This document shows, one piece after another, positions 52,591 through 62,270 of a DNA stretch of 64,000 nt. The notes below the pieces were generated by a model, which made no database searches, was not told where the DNA came from, and was given only the letters and a program-made list of their open reading frames with translations. The stretch's first letter is position 1. Every line of letters starts with the position of its first letter. The stretch comes from Scandinavium sp002470465 (GTDB lineage Bacteria > Pseudomonadota > Gammaproteobacteria > Enterobacterales > Enterobacteriaceae). The translations under genes were made by a program, and so were the position numbers. Where the stretch lies: the NCBI RefSeq assembly GCF_040750395.1, contig NZ_JBFLVD010000012.1:62001-126000 (forward strand). The letters run 5' to 3'.

Positions 52591-54109
52591 GGTTTACGTC
52601 AATCACATCCGGGTTAACAACACGCTGTAGCGTGTAAAAAAGATCGGTGGCAAGCATGCCACGGGTTCCGTAACGGGCGGCAAGCATGTCTGCCGCCGCG
52701 CCATGTGCAACACAGCCGGCACAGGCAGCATCATACGGCGAGAGATGCTGGCCTAGCAACGCGCCAATAATGCCGGAAAGGACATCGCCCATGCCGCCGC
52801 TGGCCATCCCCGCGTTGCCGACATCGGCAATGGCGATACCGCGCGTCTCACCGGCAATCACGGTTCCTGCGCCTTTCAGCACCGCGACGCCTCCGTACCG
52901 TTTTACCAGACGCTGTGCAGAAAGTAAGCGATCGCTTTCAATTTCCGCCACGCTGCAGTTCAGCAACCGGGCCGCTTCGCCGGGGTGCGGCGTCAGGATG
53001 CGATTGTGACGTTTATCCGGATTGATTGCCAGAATGTTAAGCGCGTCGGCATCCCATAACATGGGCTTTCTGACGTTTTCCACTTTTCGCAGCGCCTGTT
53101 TGCCCCAGGCCTGCTGCCCAAGCCCTGGGCCGATCACGATAACGTCCGCCCATTCCAGACTCTCATCCAGGGTTTTCGGCGTGAGCTCATGCACCATCAG
53201 TTCAGGCCGCGCCGTCACAATGGGCGCAATATTTTCTGCACGCGTCAAGACACGCACCAGTCCGGCCCCGGCACGCAGCGCGGCTTCACCAGCCATGCGA
53301 ATGGCACCTGAAGTGCCATGGTCACCGCCGATAATCACCAGCTTACCGTGATCGCCTTTATGCGACGTTGGGCGACGCAGCGGCAACCAGCGGACAAGCT
53401 GACCGGCGTCGATTCGTTGAAGATCCGTGGATTGCGTAGCCAGCCAGGCCTCAAGGCCCAGCGCATGATGATGCAAAGTGCCCGTCACATCGCGGGCTTT
53501 GCCTGTCAGCAAACCCGGCTTGAGCGCAATGAAAGTCATGGTATGGGCAGCACGGATCGCTGCGCCAGGCGTTGCGCCGGTATTGGCAAGCAAGCCGGAA
53601 GGGATGTCGAGTGCCACGACGGGAGCCGAATGATCGTTCGCCTGTGCAATGAGCGTGGCGATAGGTTCGCGGGGCGCACTGTTACTGCCGGTTCCGAGCA
53701 GCGCATCAATAATCAAATCTACGCCGTCAGGCCAACCCGCATCCGCCGCATGAATAACGCCGCCCGCGTTCAGCCAGGCTTCCCGTGCTTCAGCAGCTTC
53801 GTCAGGCAGCGGTTTATCGCTTTCAACGGCCAGCAGCGTCACGGCAAGGCCTGCAGCCTGCGCCAGACGCGCCACCACGTAACCATCGCCGCCATTATTG
53901 CCGTGACCGCAAAGGATAAGCCAGTGTGCCGAGGCAGGATATCTGCCACATGCAAGCTGGAAAGCGGCTTCTCCCGCACGCAGCATCAGTTCGTAAAGGG
54001 TTAATCCGAGCGCATCAGCGGCCTCAATTTCTGCGCGACGCAGGGCATCCGCAGACCAGATGGTGTGTGGTATACTTGCGGGGTTTCTCGTCATTGTATG
54101 GTCCGTCAT
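52559..54109 (-). CDS. nnr: Bifunctional NAD(P)H-hydrate epimerase/dehydratase Nnr
   Basis: Nnr repairs hydrated NADH and NADPH. The N-terminal YjeF_N domain (about 1-215, LCGHGNNGGDGYVVARLA) epimerises the R form. The C-terminal ADP/ATP-dependent dehydratase (about 225-510, RPTSHKGDHGKLVIIGG, TPHPGEAARLL, GNAGMASGGMGDVLSGIIG) restores the coenzyme. From ATG 54109 it has 516 residues (K-12 515). The next ATG (54094) is a possible alternative. The 54109 start codon overlaps that of the divergent queG at the bases CATG. Confidence 0.96.
   Translation of the reverse strand: MTDHTMTRNPASIPHTIWSADALRRAEIEAADALGLTLYELMLRAGEAAFQLACGRYPASAHWLILCGHGNNGGDGYVVARLAQAAGLAVTLLAVESDKPLPDEAAEAREAWLNAGGVIHAADAGWPDGVDLIIDALLGTGSNSAPREPIATLIAQANDHSAPVVALDIPSGLLANTGATPGAAIRAAHTMTFIALKPGLLTGKARDVTGTLHHHALGLEAWLATQSTDLQRIDAGQLVRWLPLRRPTSHKGDHGKLVIIGGDHGTSGAIRMAGEAALRAGAGLVRVLTRAENIAPIVTARPELMVHELTPKTLDESLEWADVIVIGPGLGQQAWGKQALRKVENVRKPMLWDADALNILAINPDKRHNRILTPHPGEAARLLNCSVAEIESDRLLSAQRLVKRYGGVAVLKGAGTVIAGETRGIAIADVGNAGMASGGMGDVLSGIIGALLGQHLSPYDAACAGCVAHGAAADMLAARYGTRGMLATDLFYTLQRVVNPDVIDVNHDKSSDSLTP
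54071..54076 (+). promoter_or_regulatory. Likely -10 element of queG inside nnr
   Basis: TATACT lies 32 bases before the queG ATG, within the first codons of nnr on the other strand. A matching -35 was not clear. Confidence 0.45.
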
Positions 54110-55247
54110 GTCACAGCCCCTCGATCTCAATCAATTAGCGCAAGATATCAAACAGTGGGGCACCGAACTGGGCTTTCAGCACGTCGGCATTACCGATACC
54201 GATCTCAGCGCCAGCGAACCCAAACTGCAGGCATGGCTGGACAAACAGTACCACGGCGAAATGGAGTGGATGGCGCGCCATGGAATGCTCCGCGCCCGCC
54301 CTCATGAACTGCTGCCCGGTACGCTGCGCGTTATCAGCGTGCGAATGAACTATTTACCTGCCAACGCAGCGTTTGCCAGCACCCTGAAAAACCCGTCACT
54401 CGGTTACGTCAGCCGGTATGCCCTCGGGCGTGATTACCACAAGCTGTTACGCAATCGCCTTAAAAAGCTGGGCGAGAAAATTCAGGAACGGTGTGCCTCG
54501 CTGAATTTTAGACCTTTTGTCGATTCTGCGCCCGTTCTGGAGCGCCCGATTGCAGAAAAAGCAGGGCTTGGCTGGACAGGTAAGCACTCACTTATCCTCA
54601 GCCGCGATGCGGGTTCCTTCTTCTTCCTCGGCGAGCTGCTGATAGACCTTGCGTTACCCATTGATAAACCAGTGGCAGAAAACTGTGGCCGCTGCGTTGC
54701 CTGTATGACCATCTGCCCGACCGGCGCTATTGTGGAGCCTTACACCGTCGACGCACGCCGCTGCATTTCCTATCTGACCATTGAGCTTGAGGGCGCGATC
54801 CCGGAAGCATTCCGGCCGCTGATGGGCAACCGCATTTACGGCTGCGATGACTGCCAGCTGATTTGCCCGTGGAATCGCTACTCGCAGCTCACGGAAGAGG
54901 ACGACTTCAGCCCGCGCAAGGCCTTGCACGCACCTGAACTTATCGAACTGTTCGCCTGGAGCGAGGCCCACTTTCTGAAAGTGACGGAGGGGTCACCCAT
55001 CCGCCGCATCGGCCATTTACGCTGGCTGCGAAATATCAGCGTGGCGCTGGGTAATGCCCCGTGGGATCCGCGCAATCTTGCGGCACTGGAAAGCCGTCAG
55101 GGTGAGCACCCACTTCTCGATGAGCACATAGCGTGGGCGATTGCGCAGCAAATTGATAAGCGAAATGCCAACGTCATTGAAGTGCAGCTACCGCAAAAAC
55201 AGCGTCTGGTTCGGGTGATTGAAAAAGGCCTGCCGAGGGATGCATGA
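54108..55247 (+). CDS. queG: Epoxyqueuosine reductase QueG
   Basis: QueG performs the last step of queuosine synthesis in tRNA, reducing epoxyqueuosine with cobalamin and two [4Fe-4S] clusters. From ATG 54108 it has 379 residues, the K-12 length. The clusters are shown by CxxCxxCxxxC at 193-203 and by Cys246, 249 and 253, with Cys219 nearby. The B12-related N-terminal part includes YHGEMEWMARH and GRDYHKLLRNRLKKL. The next feature downstream is an AT-rich region with DnaA boxes. Confidence 0.97.
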   Translation: MSQPLDLNQLAQDIKQWGTELGFQHVGITDTDLSASEPKLQAWLDKQYHGEMEWMARHGMLRARPHELLPGTLRVISVRMNYLPANAAFASTLKNPSLGYVSRYALGRDYHKLLRNRLKKLGEKIQERCASLNFRPFVDSAPVLERPIAEKAGLGWTGKHSLILSRDAGSFFFLGELLIDLALPIDKPVAENCGRCVACMTICPTGAIVEPYTVDARRCISYLTIELEGAIPEAFRPLMGNRIYGCDDCQLICPWNRYSQLTEEDDFSPRKALHAPELIELFAWSEAHFLKVTEGSPIRRIGHLRWLRNISVALGNAPWDPRNLAALESRQGEHPLLDEHIAWAIAQQIDKRNANVIEVQLPQKQRLVRVIEKGLPRDA

Positions 55248-55248
55248 T

Positions 55249-55497
55249 TCATTCACAGGGTGTGAATAAAAATAAAAACACATTGAAATTCAAGGGCGAA
55301 AAAATCGTCAAGTGATCGCGATAACAATTTGAAATCTATTTTTATTGTTATTAATCAGATAATTAAAAAAATTTGATTCACATTCAGAAGCAATTGACGC
55401 TCGAAGAGCACGATGCGGACCTGTGGATAAGTCTGTTTACAAGAGTGTAACTGAGACAATAAAAATCGCCCCCAGCGCGTTTATTCGCTGTGGATAA
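55249..55497. other. datA: datA-like DnaA-titration locus
   Basis: The AT-rich, gene-free gap between queG and the tRNA-Gly array holds three perfect DnaA boxes (TTATNCACA class): TGTGAATAA at 55261-55269, and TGTGGATAA at 55422-55430 and 55489-55497. Two one-mismatch boxes, TCATTCACA (55249-55257) and TGATTCACA (55374-55382), accompany them. An IHF-like site AATCAGATAATTA lies at 55353-55365 (12 of 13 matches to WATCAANNNNTTR) next to A/T tracts. In E. coli the datA locus, which binds many DnaA molecules and with IHF promotes DnaA-ATP hydrolysis, occupies this same position beside glyVXY. Position plus box content make the call; activity is inferred. Confidence 0.85.
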
Positions 55498-55517
55498 GAA
55501 GATATATTGAAAAAATT

Positions 55518-55593
<76 letters not shown>

Positions 55594-55641
55594 TTGGGTG
55601 GTGCGTATCTTGCGATACTACATCTGGTGATGCGCAAATTT

Positions 55642-55717
<76 letters not shown>

Positions 55718-55765
55718 TTGGGTGGTGCGTATCTTACGATACTTTTCAACTTGTTGCACAAATTT

Positions 55766-55841
<76 letters not shown>

Positions 55842-55890
55842 AAATTTGTTGCTGACGTAACGCGTAATTCTCTGTCGTTACGGGAGGCGC

Positions 55891-55918
55891 ATTATACGAG
55901 AAATCCTTGTAGCTGCAA
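55891..55918 (-). promoter_or_regulatory. Promoter of the tRNA-Gly operon
   Basis: On the minus strand TTGCAG (55918-55913) and a perfect TATAAT (55896-55891) are 16 bases apart. The discriminator GCGCCTCCC is GC-rich, typical of stable RNA promoters under stringent control. Confidence 0.85.
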
Positions 55919-56043
55919 CCCCCCTTCACGCGATTTTTTTTGATTTTTGCTCAAGTGCTGCATTAATCGCCAGATAGATTATTTTTACGGCGAATGCCCG
56001 GCGGCTCTGCGTTTGCCGGGCCTGTGCAAGCCATTTTTCGCCG

Positions 56044-56589
56044 TTACAGCTTAATAAAGTTCTCGCGATAGTACGCCAGCTCCGCCACGGACTCACGAAT
56101 GTCGTCCATCGCCTGATGCGTGCCCTGCTTCTTAAAGCCGTCGAGAATTTCTGGCTTCCAACGACGCGCCAGCTCCTTCAGCGTGCTGACATCGAGATAG
56201 CGGTAGTGGAAGTACGCCTCCAGCTCCGGCATGTATTTAAACAGGAAGCGACGGTCCTGGCCGATGCTGTTACCGCAGATGGGCGATTTGCCCGCTGGAA
56301 CCCACTCTTTAAGAAACTCAATAGTTGCCAGTTCTGCTGCGCGATCGTCCTGGGTGCTCGCCTTCACGCGATCCACCAGACCGCTGCCGGTGTGCGTACG
56401 CACGTTCCAGTCATCCATCAGCGCCAGCTGAGCATCGGACTGATGTACCGCAATGGTCGGCCCTTCCGCCAGAATGTTGAGGTTTGCATCGGTCACGAGC
56501 GTGGCGATTTCGATAATGCGATCGCGCTCAGGATCGAGCCCTGTCATTTCCAGATCGATCCAAATGAGGTTGTTTTCATTTGCACTCAT
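56044..56589 (-). CDS. orn: Oligoribonuclease
   Basis: Orn is the DEDDh 3'-5' exonuclease that degrades 2-5 nt RNAs, including pGpG, to mononucleotides. From ATG 56589 it has 181 residues, as in K-12. Catalytic residues are seen in WIDLEMTGLD (Asp12, Glu14), in the YRYLDVSTLKELARRW region, and in HQAMDDIRESVAEL. The frame extends 52 codons upstream without conservation and into the rsgA promoter. It diverges from rsgA. Confidence 0.97.
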   Translation of the reverse strand: MSANENNLIWIDLEMTGLDPERDRIIEIATLVTDANLNILAEGPTIAVHQSDAQLALMDDWNVRTHTGSGLVDRVKASTQDDRAAELATIEFLKEWVPAGKSPICGNSIGQDRRFLFKYMPELEAYFHYRYLDVSTLKELARRWKPEILDGFKKQGTHQAMDDIRESVAELAYYRENFIKL

Positions 56590-56695
56590 GCTATTTTCCA
56601 CCCTTCTCGCGTCACAACGACAGTGACTATATTCATCTAAAATAGCGTGTATCATAGAGGTTTTGCCCCCCTGGGGCGACCAGGAGTCAGCACGA

Positions 56696-57754
56696 TTGAG
56701 TAAAAATAAACTCTCCAAAGGGCAGCAGCGCCGGGTAAAAGCCAACCATCAGCGCCGTCTCAAAACCACTGCGGAGAAGCCCGATTTCGATGACAACCTG
56801 TTTGGCGAAACGGCTGAAGGCATTGTTATCAGCCGCTTTGGCATGCATGCCGATGTGGAATCCGACGAAGGCAGCATCCACCGCTGCAATATTCGTCGCA
56901 CCATTCGTTCTCTGGTAACGGGCGACCGCGTGGTCTGGCGTCCGGGTAAAACCGCGGCGGAAGGCGTCAACGTTAAAGGCATCGTTGAGGCGGTTCATGA
57001 ACGCACCTCCGTGCTGACGCGCCCGGACTTCTACGACGGCGTCAAACCGATCGCCGCAAATATCGATCAGATAGTGATCGTCTCCGCCATTCTGCCCGAG
57101 CTGTCGCTGAATATTATCGACAGATATCTGGTCGCCTGCGAAACGCTGAGCGTTGAACCCATCATCGTGCTGAACAAAATCGATCTGCTGGACGACGACG
57201 GCCTGGCTTTCGTCAACGAGCAGATGGATATCTACCGCAAGATTGGCTATCGCGTACTGATGGTCTCCAGCCGCACTCAGGACGGGCTCAAGCCGCTGGA
57301 AGAAGCGCTCACCGGGCGCATCAGCATCTTTGCGGGCCAGTCCGGCGTGGGCAAATCCAGCCTGCTGAACGCCCTGCTCGGTCTGCAGGAAGAAATTCTC
57401 ACTAATGACGTGTCCGATAACTCGGGCCTCGGCCAACACACGACGACCGCTGCGCGTCTGTATCACTTCCCGCACGGCGGCGATGTGATTGATTCTCCTG
57501 GCGTGCGTGAATTCGGCCTTTGGCACCTTGAACCGGAACAAATCTTCAACGGCTTTGTCGAATTCCACGACTATCTGGGCGCCTGCAAATACCGCGACTG
57601 CAAGCACGATAACGATCCGGGATGCGCCATCCGTGAGGCGGTGGAAAAAGGTGAGATTGCCGAAACGCGCTTTGAAAACTATCACCATATTCTCGAAAGC
57701 ATGAAGCAGGTACAGGTAAAAACGCGTAAAAGCTTTTCTGAAACCGATGACTGA
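56696..57754 (+). CDS. rsgA: Small ribosomal subunit biogenesis GTPase RsgA
   Basis: RsgA is a circularly permuted GTPase that checks late maturation of the 30S subunit. I start at TTG 56696 (reading SKNKLSKGQQRR), nine bases after AGGAG, giving 352 residues. The OB fold (about 35-105) precedes the G domain, where NKID (160-163) comes before the P-loop GQSGVGKSS (214-222). The zinc knuckle uses Cys297, Cys302, His304 and Cys310. K-12 RsgA has 350 residues. psd follows after 90 bases. Confidence 0.96.
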   Translation: MSKNKLSKGQQRRVKANHQRRLKTTAEKPDFDDNLFGETAEGIVISRFGMHADVESDEGSIHRCNIRRTIRSLVTGDRVVWRPGKTAAEGVNVKGIVEAVHERTSVLTRPDFYDGVKPIAANIDQIVIVSAILPELSLNIIDRYLVACETLSVEPIIVLNKIDLLDDDGLAFVNEQMDIYRKIGYRVLMVSSRTQDGLKPLEEALTGRISIFAGQSGVGKSSLLNALLGLQEEILTNDVSDNSGLGQHTTTAARLYHFPHGGDVIDSPGVREFGLWHLEPEQIFNGFVEFHDYLGACKYRDCKHDNDPGCAIREAVEKGEIAETRFENYHHILESMKQVQVKTRKSFSETDD

Positions 57755-57844
57755 CATTTAAGCTGAACGTCGCTAGAATCAGCCCCTTTTTTGAAAAAGG
57801 CTCCGTCGAGAGCCTGAAACAATGAATATGGCCTGGAGGCTATC

Positions 57845-58813
57845 TTGTTAAATTCATTCAAACTTTCGCTTCAATACATTCTGCCGAAACTGTGGCTCAC
57901 GCGCCTCGCAGGCTGGGGCGCAAGCAAACGAGCGGGCTGGCTGACGAAGCTGGTGATTGACCTGTTCGTGAAGTATTACAAGGTTGATATGAAAGAGGCG
58001 CAGAAGCCGGACACCGCCAGCTACCGTACCTTCAACGAATTCTTTGTGCGTCCTTTGCGCGATGAAGCGCGCCCACTCGACACCGATCCGAGCGTATTGG
58101 TGATGCCAGCCGACGGCGTGATCAGCCAGCTGGGCAAAATTGAAGAAGACAAAATTTTGCAGGCCAAAGGGCATAACTACAGCCTGGAAGCACTGCTGGC
58201 GGGCAATTACCTGATGGCGGATCTGTTCCGCAACGGTTCTTTCGCCACCACATATCTTTCACCGCGCGACTATCACCGCGTACACATGCCGTGTAACGGC
58301 ATTCTGCGTGAAATGATTTACGTGCCGGGTGACCTGTTCTCCGTCAACCACCTGACCGCGCAGAACGTACCGAACCTGTTTGCCCGCAACGAACGCGTCA
58401 TCTGCCTGTTTGATACCGAATTTGGCCCAATGGCGCAGATTCTGGTCGGCGCAACCATCGTTGGCAGCATCGAAACCGTCTGGGCTGGCACCATCACGCC
58501 ACCTCGTGAAGGCATCATTAAGCGCTGGACATGGCCGGCAGGCGAAAGCGAAGGCTCCGTCGCGCTGCTGAAAGGTCAGGAGATGGGCCGCTTTAAGCTG
58601 GGTTCCACCGTGATCAACCTGTTTGCGCCGGGCAAAGTTCAGTTGGTTGAAACACTGGCCAGCCTGTCAGTCACCAAACTGGGTCAACCGCTGGCCGTTT
58701 CAACTGAGACCTTCGTCGCTCCAGCCGCACAGCCTGCGCCGCTGGCAGAAGAAGAGATCAAAACTGAGCACGACGCCAGCCCGCTGGTTGACGATAAACA
58801 AGACGAAGGCTAA
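57845..58813 (+). CDS. psd: Phosphatidylserine decarboxylase proenzyme
   Basis: Psd converts phosphatidylserine to phosphatidylethanolamine at the inner membrane. The 322-residue proenzyme cleaves itself at the LGST motif, where Ser254 becomes the pyruvoyl group. Other landmarks are FNEFFVRPLRDE, VMPADGVISQLG and LSPRDYHRVHMPCNG (Asp and His of the autoprotease triad). The start is TTG, six bases after GGAGG, as in K-12. mscM follows after 19 bases, so the two form an operon. Confidence 0.97.
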   Translation: MLNSFKLSLQYILPKLWLTRLAGWGASKRAGWLTKLVIDLFVKYYKVDMKEAQKPDTASYRTFNEFFVRPLRDEARPLDTDPSVLVMPADGVISQLGKIEEDKILQAKGHNYSLEALLAGNYLMADLFRNGSFATTYLSPRDYHRVHMPCNGILREMIYVPGDLFSVNHLTAQNVPNLFARNERVICLFDTEFGPMAQILVGATIVGSIETVWAGTITPPREGIIKRWTWPAGESEGSVALLKGQEMGRFKLGSTVINLFAPGKVQLVETLASLSVTKLGQPLAVSTETFVAPAAQPAPLAEEEIKTEHDASPLVDDKQDEG

Positions 58814-58832
58814 TTACAGAAGGATCGCTGAC

Positions 58833-61800
58833 GTGCGCCTGATTATCACTTTTCTGATGGCCTGGTGCCTCAGCATGGGGGCGTACGCAGCAAGCGCCCC
58901 CGACGCCAGACAGATCGCCCAGGAGCTGGAACAGGCAAAAGCGGCGAAGCCCGCCCAGCCGGAAGCCGTTGAGGCGCTTCAGTCTGCGCTGAACGCGCTT
59001 GAGGAACGAAAAGGTTCTCTTGAGCGCGCCGCACAATATCAACAATCCATTGATAACTTCTCTAAGCTCTCGCAAACCCTGCGCGCGCAGCTTTCCCGCC
59101 TGAGCGATGAACCACGCCAGGTGCCGACGGCACTGACCACGGATGCCCTGAATCAGGAGATCCTTCAGGTCAGCAGCCAGCTGCTGGAAAAAAGCCGTCA
59201 GGCACAGCAGGAACAGGAGCGCGCACGCGAGATCGCCGACTCCCTCAATCAGCTGCCGCAACAGCAAACCGATGCTCGCCGTCAGCTCAATGAGGTCGAA
59301 CGCCGCGTCGGCACGGCGACGGGCAATACGGCCCAGGCGCAAAATCTGAGTTTGCAGGCAGAATCGGCCAAATTAAAGGCGCTGGTGAACGAACTTGAGC
59401 TGGCCCAGCTTTCGGCAAACAATCGCCAGGAGCTGGCGCGTATGCGCTCTGAGCTTGCGCAAAAGCAGAGCGAGCAGCTGGATACTTATCTGCAAGGCCT
59501 GCGCAATCAGCTCAATAGCCAGCGCCAGCGCGAAGCTGAAAAAGCGCTGGAAAGCACCGAATTATTAGCCGAAAACAGCGCAAACCTGCCGCCGCACATC
59601 GTAAAGCAGTTCGCCGTCAACCGTGAGCTCTCCCAGGCGTTAAACCAGCAGGCTCAGCGGATGGATTTGGTGGCCTCCCAGCAGCGTCAGGCTACCAATC
59701 AGACGTTGCAGGTGCGACAGGCACTCAATACTTTGCGTGAACAGTCGCAGTGGCTCGGCTCCTCCAATCTGTTAGGCGAAGCCCTGCGCGCGCAGGTGGC
59801 CCGACTGCCGGAAATGCCCAAGCCGCAGCAGCTTGATACCGAAATGGCGCAGCTGCGCGTACATCGCCTGCGCTATGAAGATTTACTCAGCAAACAGCCG
59901 CAGCTGCGACAGGCCAATGGGCAGCCGCTGTCGGCGGAAGAAACCCGTATTCTGGATGCCCAGCTTCGCACCCAGCGCGAATTACTCAATTCCCTGCTGC
60001 AGGGCGGCGATACGCTGATCCTCGAACTGACCAAGCTGAAAGTCGCCAACGGGCAGCTGGAAGATGCGCTGAAAGAAATTAACGAAGCAACCCACCGCTA
60101 TCTGTTCTGGACCTCAGACGTCAGCCCCATCACCTTCGCCTGGCCGCTGGAAATTGTGCAGGATCTGCGCCGCCTGATTTCGCTGGATACCTTCAGCCAG
60201 CTCGGCAAAGCCTCAGTGATGATGCTGACCAGCAAAGAGACGCTGATCCCGCTGTTTGCGGCGCTGATCCTGGTCGGTTTCAGCATCAGCTCCCGCAAGC
60301 ACTTTACCCGCTTCCTGGAACGCTCCAGCAACCGGGTGGGCAAAGTCACCCAGGATCACTTCTGGCTGACGCTGCGCACGCTCTTCTGGTCGATTCTGGT
60401 GGCCTCACCGCTGCCGGTGCTCTGGATGACGCTGGGCTATGGGTTGCAGGAGGCCTGGCCCTGGCCGCTGGCGGTGGCCATCGGGGACGGCGTCACCGCC
60501 ACGGTGCCGCTGCTGTGGGTGGTCATGATCTGCGCCGCCTTTGCTCGCCCTAACGGTCTGTTCGTGGCGCACTTCGGCTGGCCACGGAACCGCGTTGCCC
60601 GCGCGATGCGCTACTACCTGATGAGCGTTGGCCTCATCGTGCCGCTGATTATGGCGCTGATCATGTTCGATAATCTCAGCGATCGCGAATTCTCAGCATC
60701 GCTTGGCAGGCTCTGCTTTATGCTGATCTGCGGCGCGCTGGGCGTGGTCACGCTCAGCCTCAAACGCGCAGGGATCCCGCTGTATCTCGATAAAGAAGGC
60801 TCCGGCGATAACGCAATCAACCGCATGTTGTGGAATTTGCTGATGGGCGCGCCCCTGGCGGCAATCCTTGCGGCCGCCGTCGGTTATCTGGCTACGGCCC
60901 AGGCGCTGCTTGCCCGTCTTGAGACCTCCGTCGCCATCTGGTTCCTGCTGCTGGTGGTCTATCACGTCATCCGCCGCTGGATGCTGATTCAGCGCCGCCG
61001 TATCGCTTTCGATCGCGCTAAGCACCGTCGTGCCGAGATGCTCGCTCAGCGTGCGCGCGGTGAGGACGATCCCTACCACACCACCAGCCTGGAAGGAGCG
61101 ACGGAAGTGGACATCGCCGAAGTGGATCTCGACACGTTAAGCGCCCAGTCGCTACGGCTGGTACGATCGATTCTGATGCTGATCGCGCTGGTGTCGGTGA
61201 TCGTGCTGTGGTCGGAAATCCACTCGGCGTTTGGCTTCCTTGAAAACATCTCGCTGTGGGATGTGACTTCAACGGTGCAGGGCGTCGAGAGTCTCGAGCC
61301 AATCACCCTCGGCGCCGTGCTGATTGCGATTCTGGTATTTATCATTACGACGCAGCTGGTACGCAACCTTCCGGCGCTGCTGGAGCTGGCGGTGTTGCAA
61401 CACCTGAGCCTGACGCCCGGCACCGGCTACGCCATCACCACCATCACCAAATACCTGCTGATGCTGATCGGCGGCCTGGTCGGCTTCTCGATGATTGGTA
61501 TCGAATGGGCAAAACTGCAGTGGCTGGTGGCGGCACTCGGCGTCGGGCTCGGCTTTGGCCTGCAGGAGATCTTCGCTAACTTTATCTCCGGCCTGATCAT
61601 CCTGTTTGAAAAACCGATCCGCATCGGCGACACAGTGACGATCCGCGATTTGACCGGCAGCGTCACGAAGATCAACACCCGAGCGACGACGATCAGCGAC
61701 TGGGATCGCAAAGAGATCATCGTGCCGAACAAGGCGTTTATCACGGAACAGTTTATCAACTGGTCGCTGTCGGATTCCGTCACGCGCGTGGTGCTGACCG

Positions 61801-62141
61801 TTCCGGCCCCGTCCGACGCCAACAGCGAAGAGGTGACGCAGCTCCTGATGACCGCCGCCGAACGCTGCTCGCTGGTCATCGATAACCCGGCGCCGGAAGT
61901 GTTCCTCGTCGATTTGCAGCAGGGTATTCAGATTTTTGAACTGCGTATCTATGCCGCCGAGATGGGCCATCGTATGCCGCTTCGCCATGAGATCCACCAG
62001 CTGATCCTCGCCGGTTTCCGCGAGCACGGAATCGACATGCCGTTCCCGCCTTTCCAGATGCGACTGGAAACGCTGGACGGGCGTAAGACGGGCAGAATGA
62101 TGACGTCGGCAGGGCGCGGACGTACGGCGGGAAGTTTGTAA
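58833..62141 (+). CDS. mscM: Miniconductance mechanosensitive channel MscM
   Basis: MscM (YjeP) is a large MscS-like channel that opens early on hypo-osmotic shock. The start is GTG 58833, after AAGGA, giving 1102 residues (K-12 has 1107). A signal peptide of about 20 residues is followed by a long glutamine-rich periplasmic coiled-coil (about 25-450), then about 11 membrane helices. The MscS core has LQWLVAALGVGLGFGLQEIFANF, and ISGLIILFEKPIRIGDTVTIRDL follows. The tail carries the cytoplasmic beta and alpha/beta domains. It is co-transcribed with psd. Confidence 0.96.
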   Translation: MRLIITFLMAWCLSMGAYAASAPDARQIAQELEQAKAAKPAQPEAVEALQSALNALEERKGSLERAAQYQQSIDNFSKLSQTLRAQLSRLSDEPRQVPTALTTDALNQEILQVSSQLLEKSRQAQQEQERAREIADSLNQLPQQQTDARRQLNEVERRVGTATGNTAQAQNLSLQAESAKLKALVNELELAQLSANNRQELARMRSELAQKQSEQLDTYLQGLRNQLNSQRQREAEKALESTELLAENSANLPPHIVKQFAVNRELSQALNQQAQRMDLVASQQRQATNQTLQVRQALNTLREQSQWLGSSNLLGEALRAQVARLPEMPKPQQLDTEMAQLRVHRLRYEDLLSKQPQLRQANGQPLSAEETRILDAQLRTQRELLNSLLQGGDTLILELTKLKVANGQLEDALKEINEATHRYLFWTSDVSPITFAWPLEIVQDLRRLISLDTFSQLGKASVMMLTSKETLIPLFAALILVGFSISSRKHFTRFLERSSNRVGKVTQDHFWLTLRTLFWSILVASPLPVLWMTLGYGLQEAWPWPLAVAIGDGVTATVPLLWVVMICAAFARPNGLFVAHFGWPRNRVARAMRYYLMSVGLIVPLIMALIMFDNLSDREFSASLGRLCFMLICGALGVVTLSLKRAGIPLYLDKEGSGDNAINRMLWNLLMGAPLAAILAAAVGYLATAQALLARLETSVAIWFLLLVVYHVIRRWMLIQRRRIAFDRAKHRRAEMLAQRARGEDDPYHTTSLEGATEVDIAEVDLDTLSAQSLRLVRSILMLIALVSVIVLWSEIHSAFGFLENISLWDVTSTVQGVESLEPITLGAVLIAILVFIITTQLVRNLPALLELAVLQHLSLTPGTGYAITTITKYLLMLIGGLVGFSMIGIEWAKLQWLVAALGVGLGFGLQEIFANFISGLIILFEKPIRIGDTVTIRDLTGSVTKINTRATTISDWDRKEIIVPNKAFITEQFINWSLSDSVTRVVLTVPAPSDANSEEVTQLLMTAAERCSLVIDNPAPEVFLVDLQQGIQIFELRIYAAEMGHRMPLRHEIHQLILAGFREHGIDMPFPPFQMRLETLDGRKTGRMMTSAGRGRTAGSL

Positions 62142-62165
62142 TTTTCAGGGGAGTGCGGCCTGATG

Positions 62166-62201
62166 CCCTCTCCCCCGGCCCCTCTCCCACAGGGCGAGGG
62201 G
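62166..62201. repeat. CTCTCCC palindrome after mscM
   Basis: CCCTCTCCCCCGGCCCCTCTCCCacaGGGCGAGGGG is the seventh location of the dispersed repeat. It lies 25 bases after mscM and just before a terminator. Confidence 0.8.
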
Positions 62202-62212
62202 TGCAAACACTA

Positions 62213-62237
62213 AAAAACCCTCTTGATGAGGGTTTTT
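62213..62237. terminator. Bidirectional terminator between mscM and epmA
   Basis: AAAAACCCTC-ttgat-GAGGGTTTTT is a perfect 10-bp stem with A and T arms. It serves the convergent mscM and epmA. Confidence 0.9.
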
Positions 62238-62270
62238 GCTTTTTACCTTGCTGCCGGGCAATGCCTGAAA

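Noticed and set aside
56687..57757. A 356-codon open frame on the minus strand
   Set aside because: It is antisense to rsgA over its whole length and has no recognisable motif.
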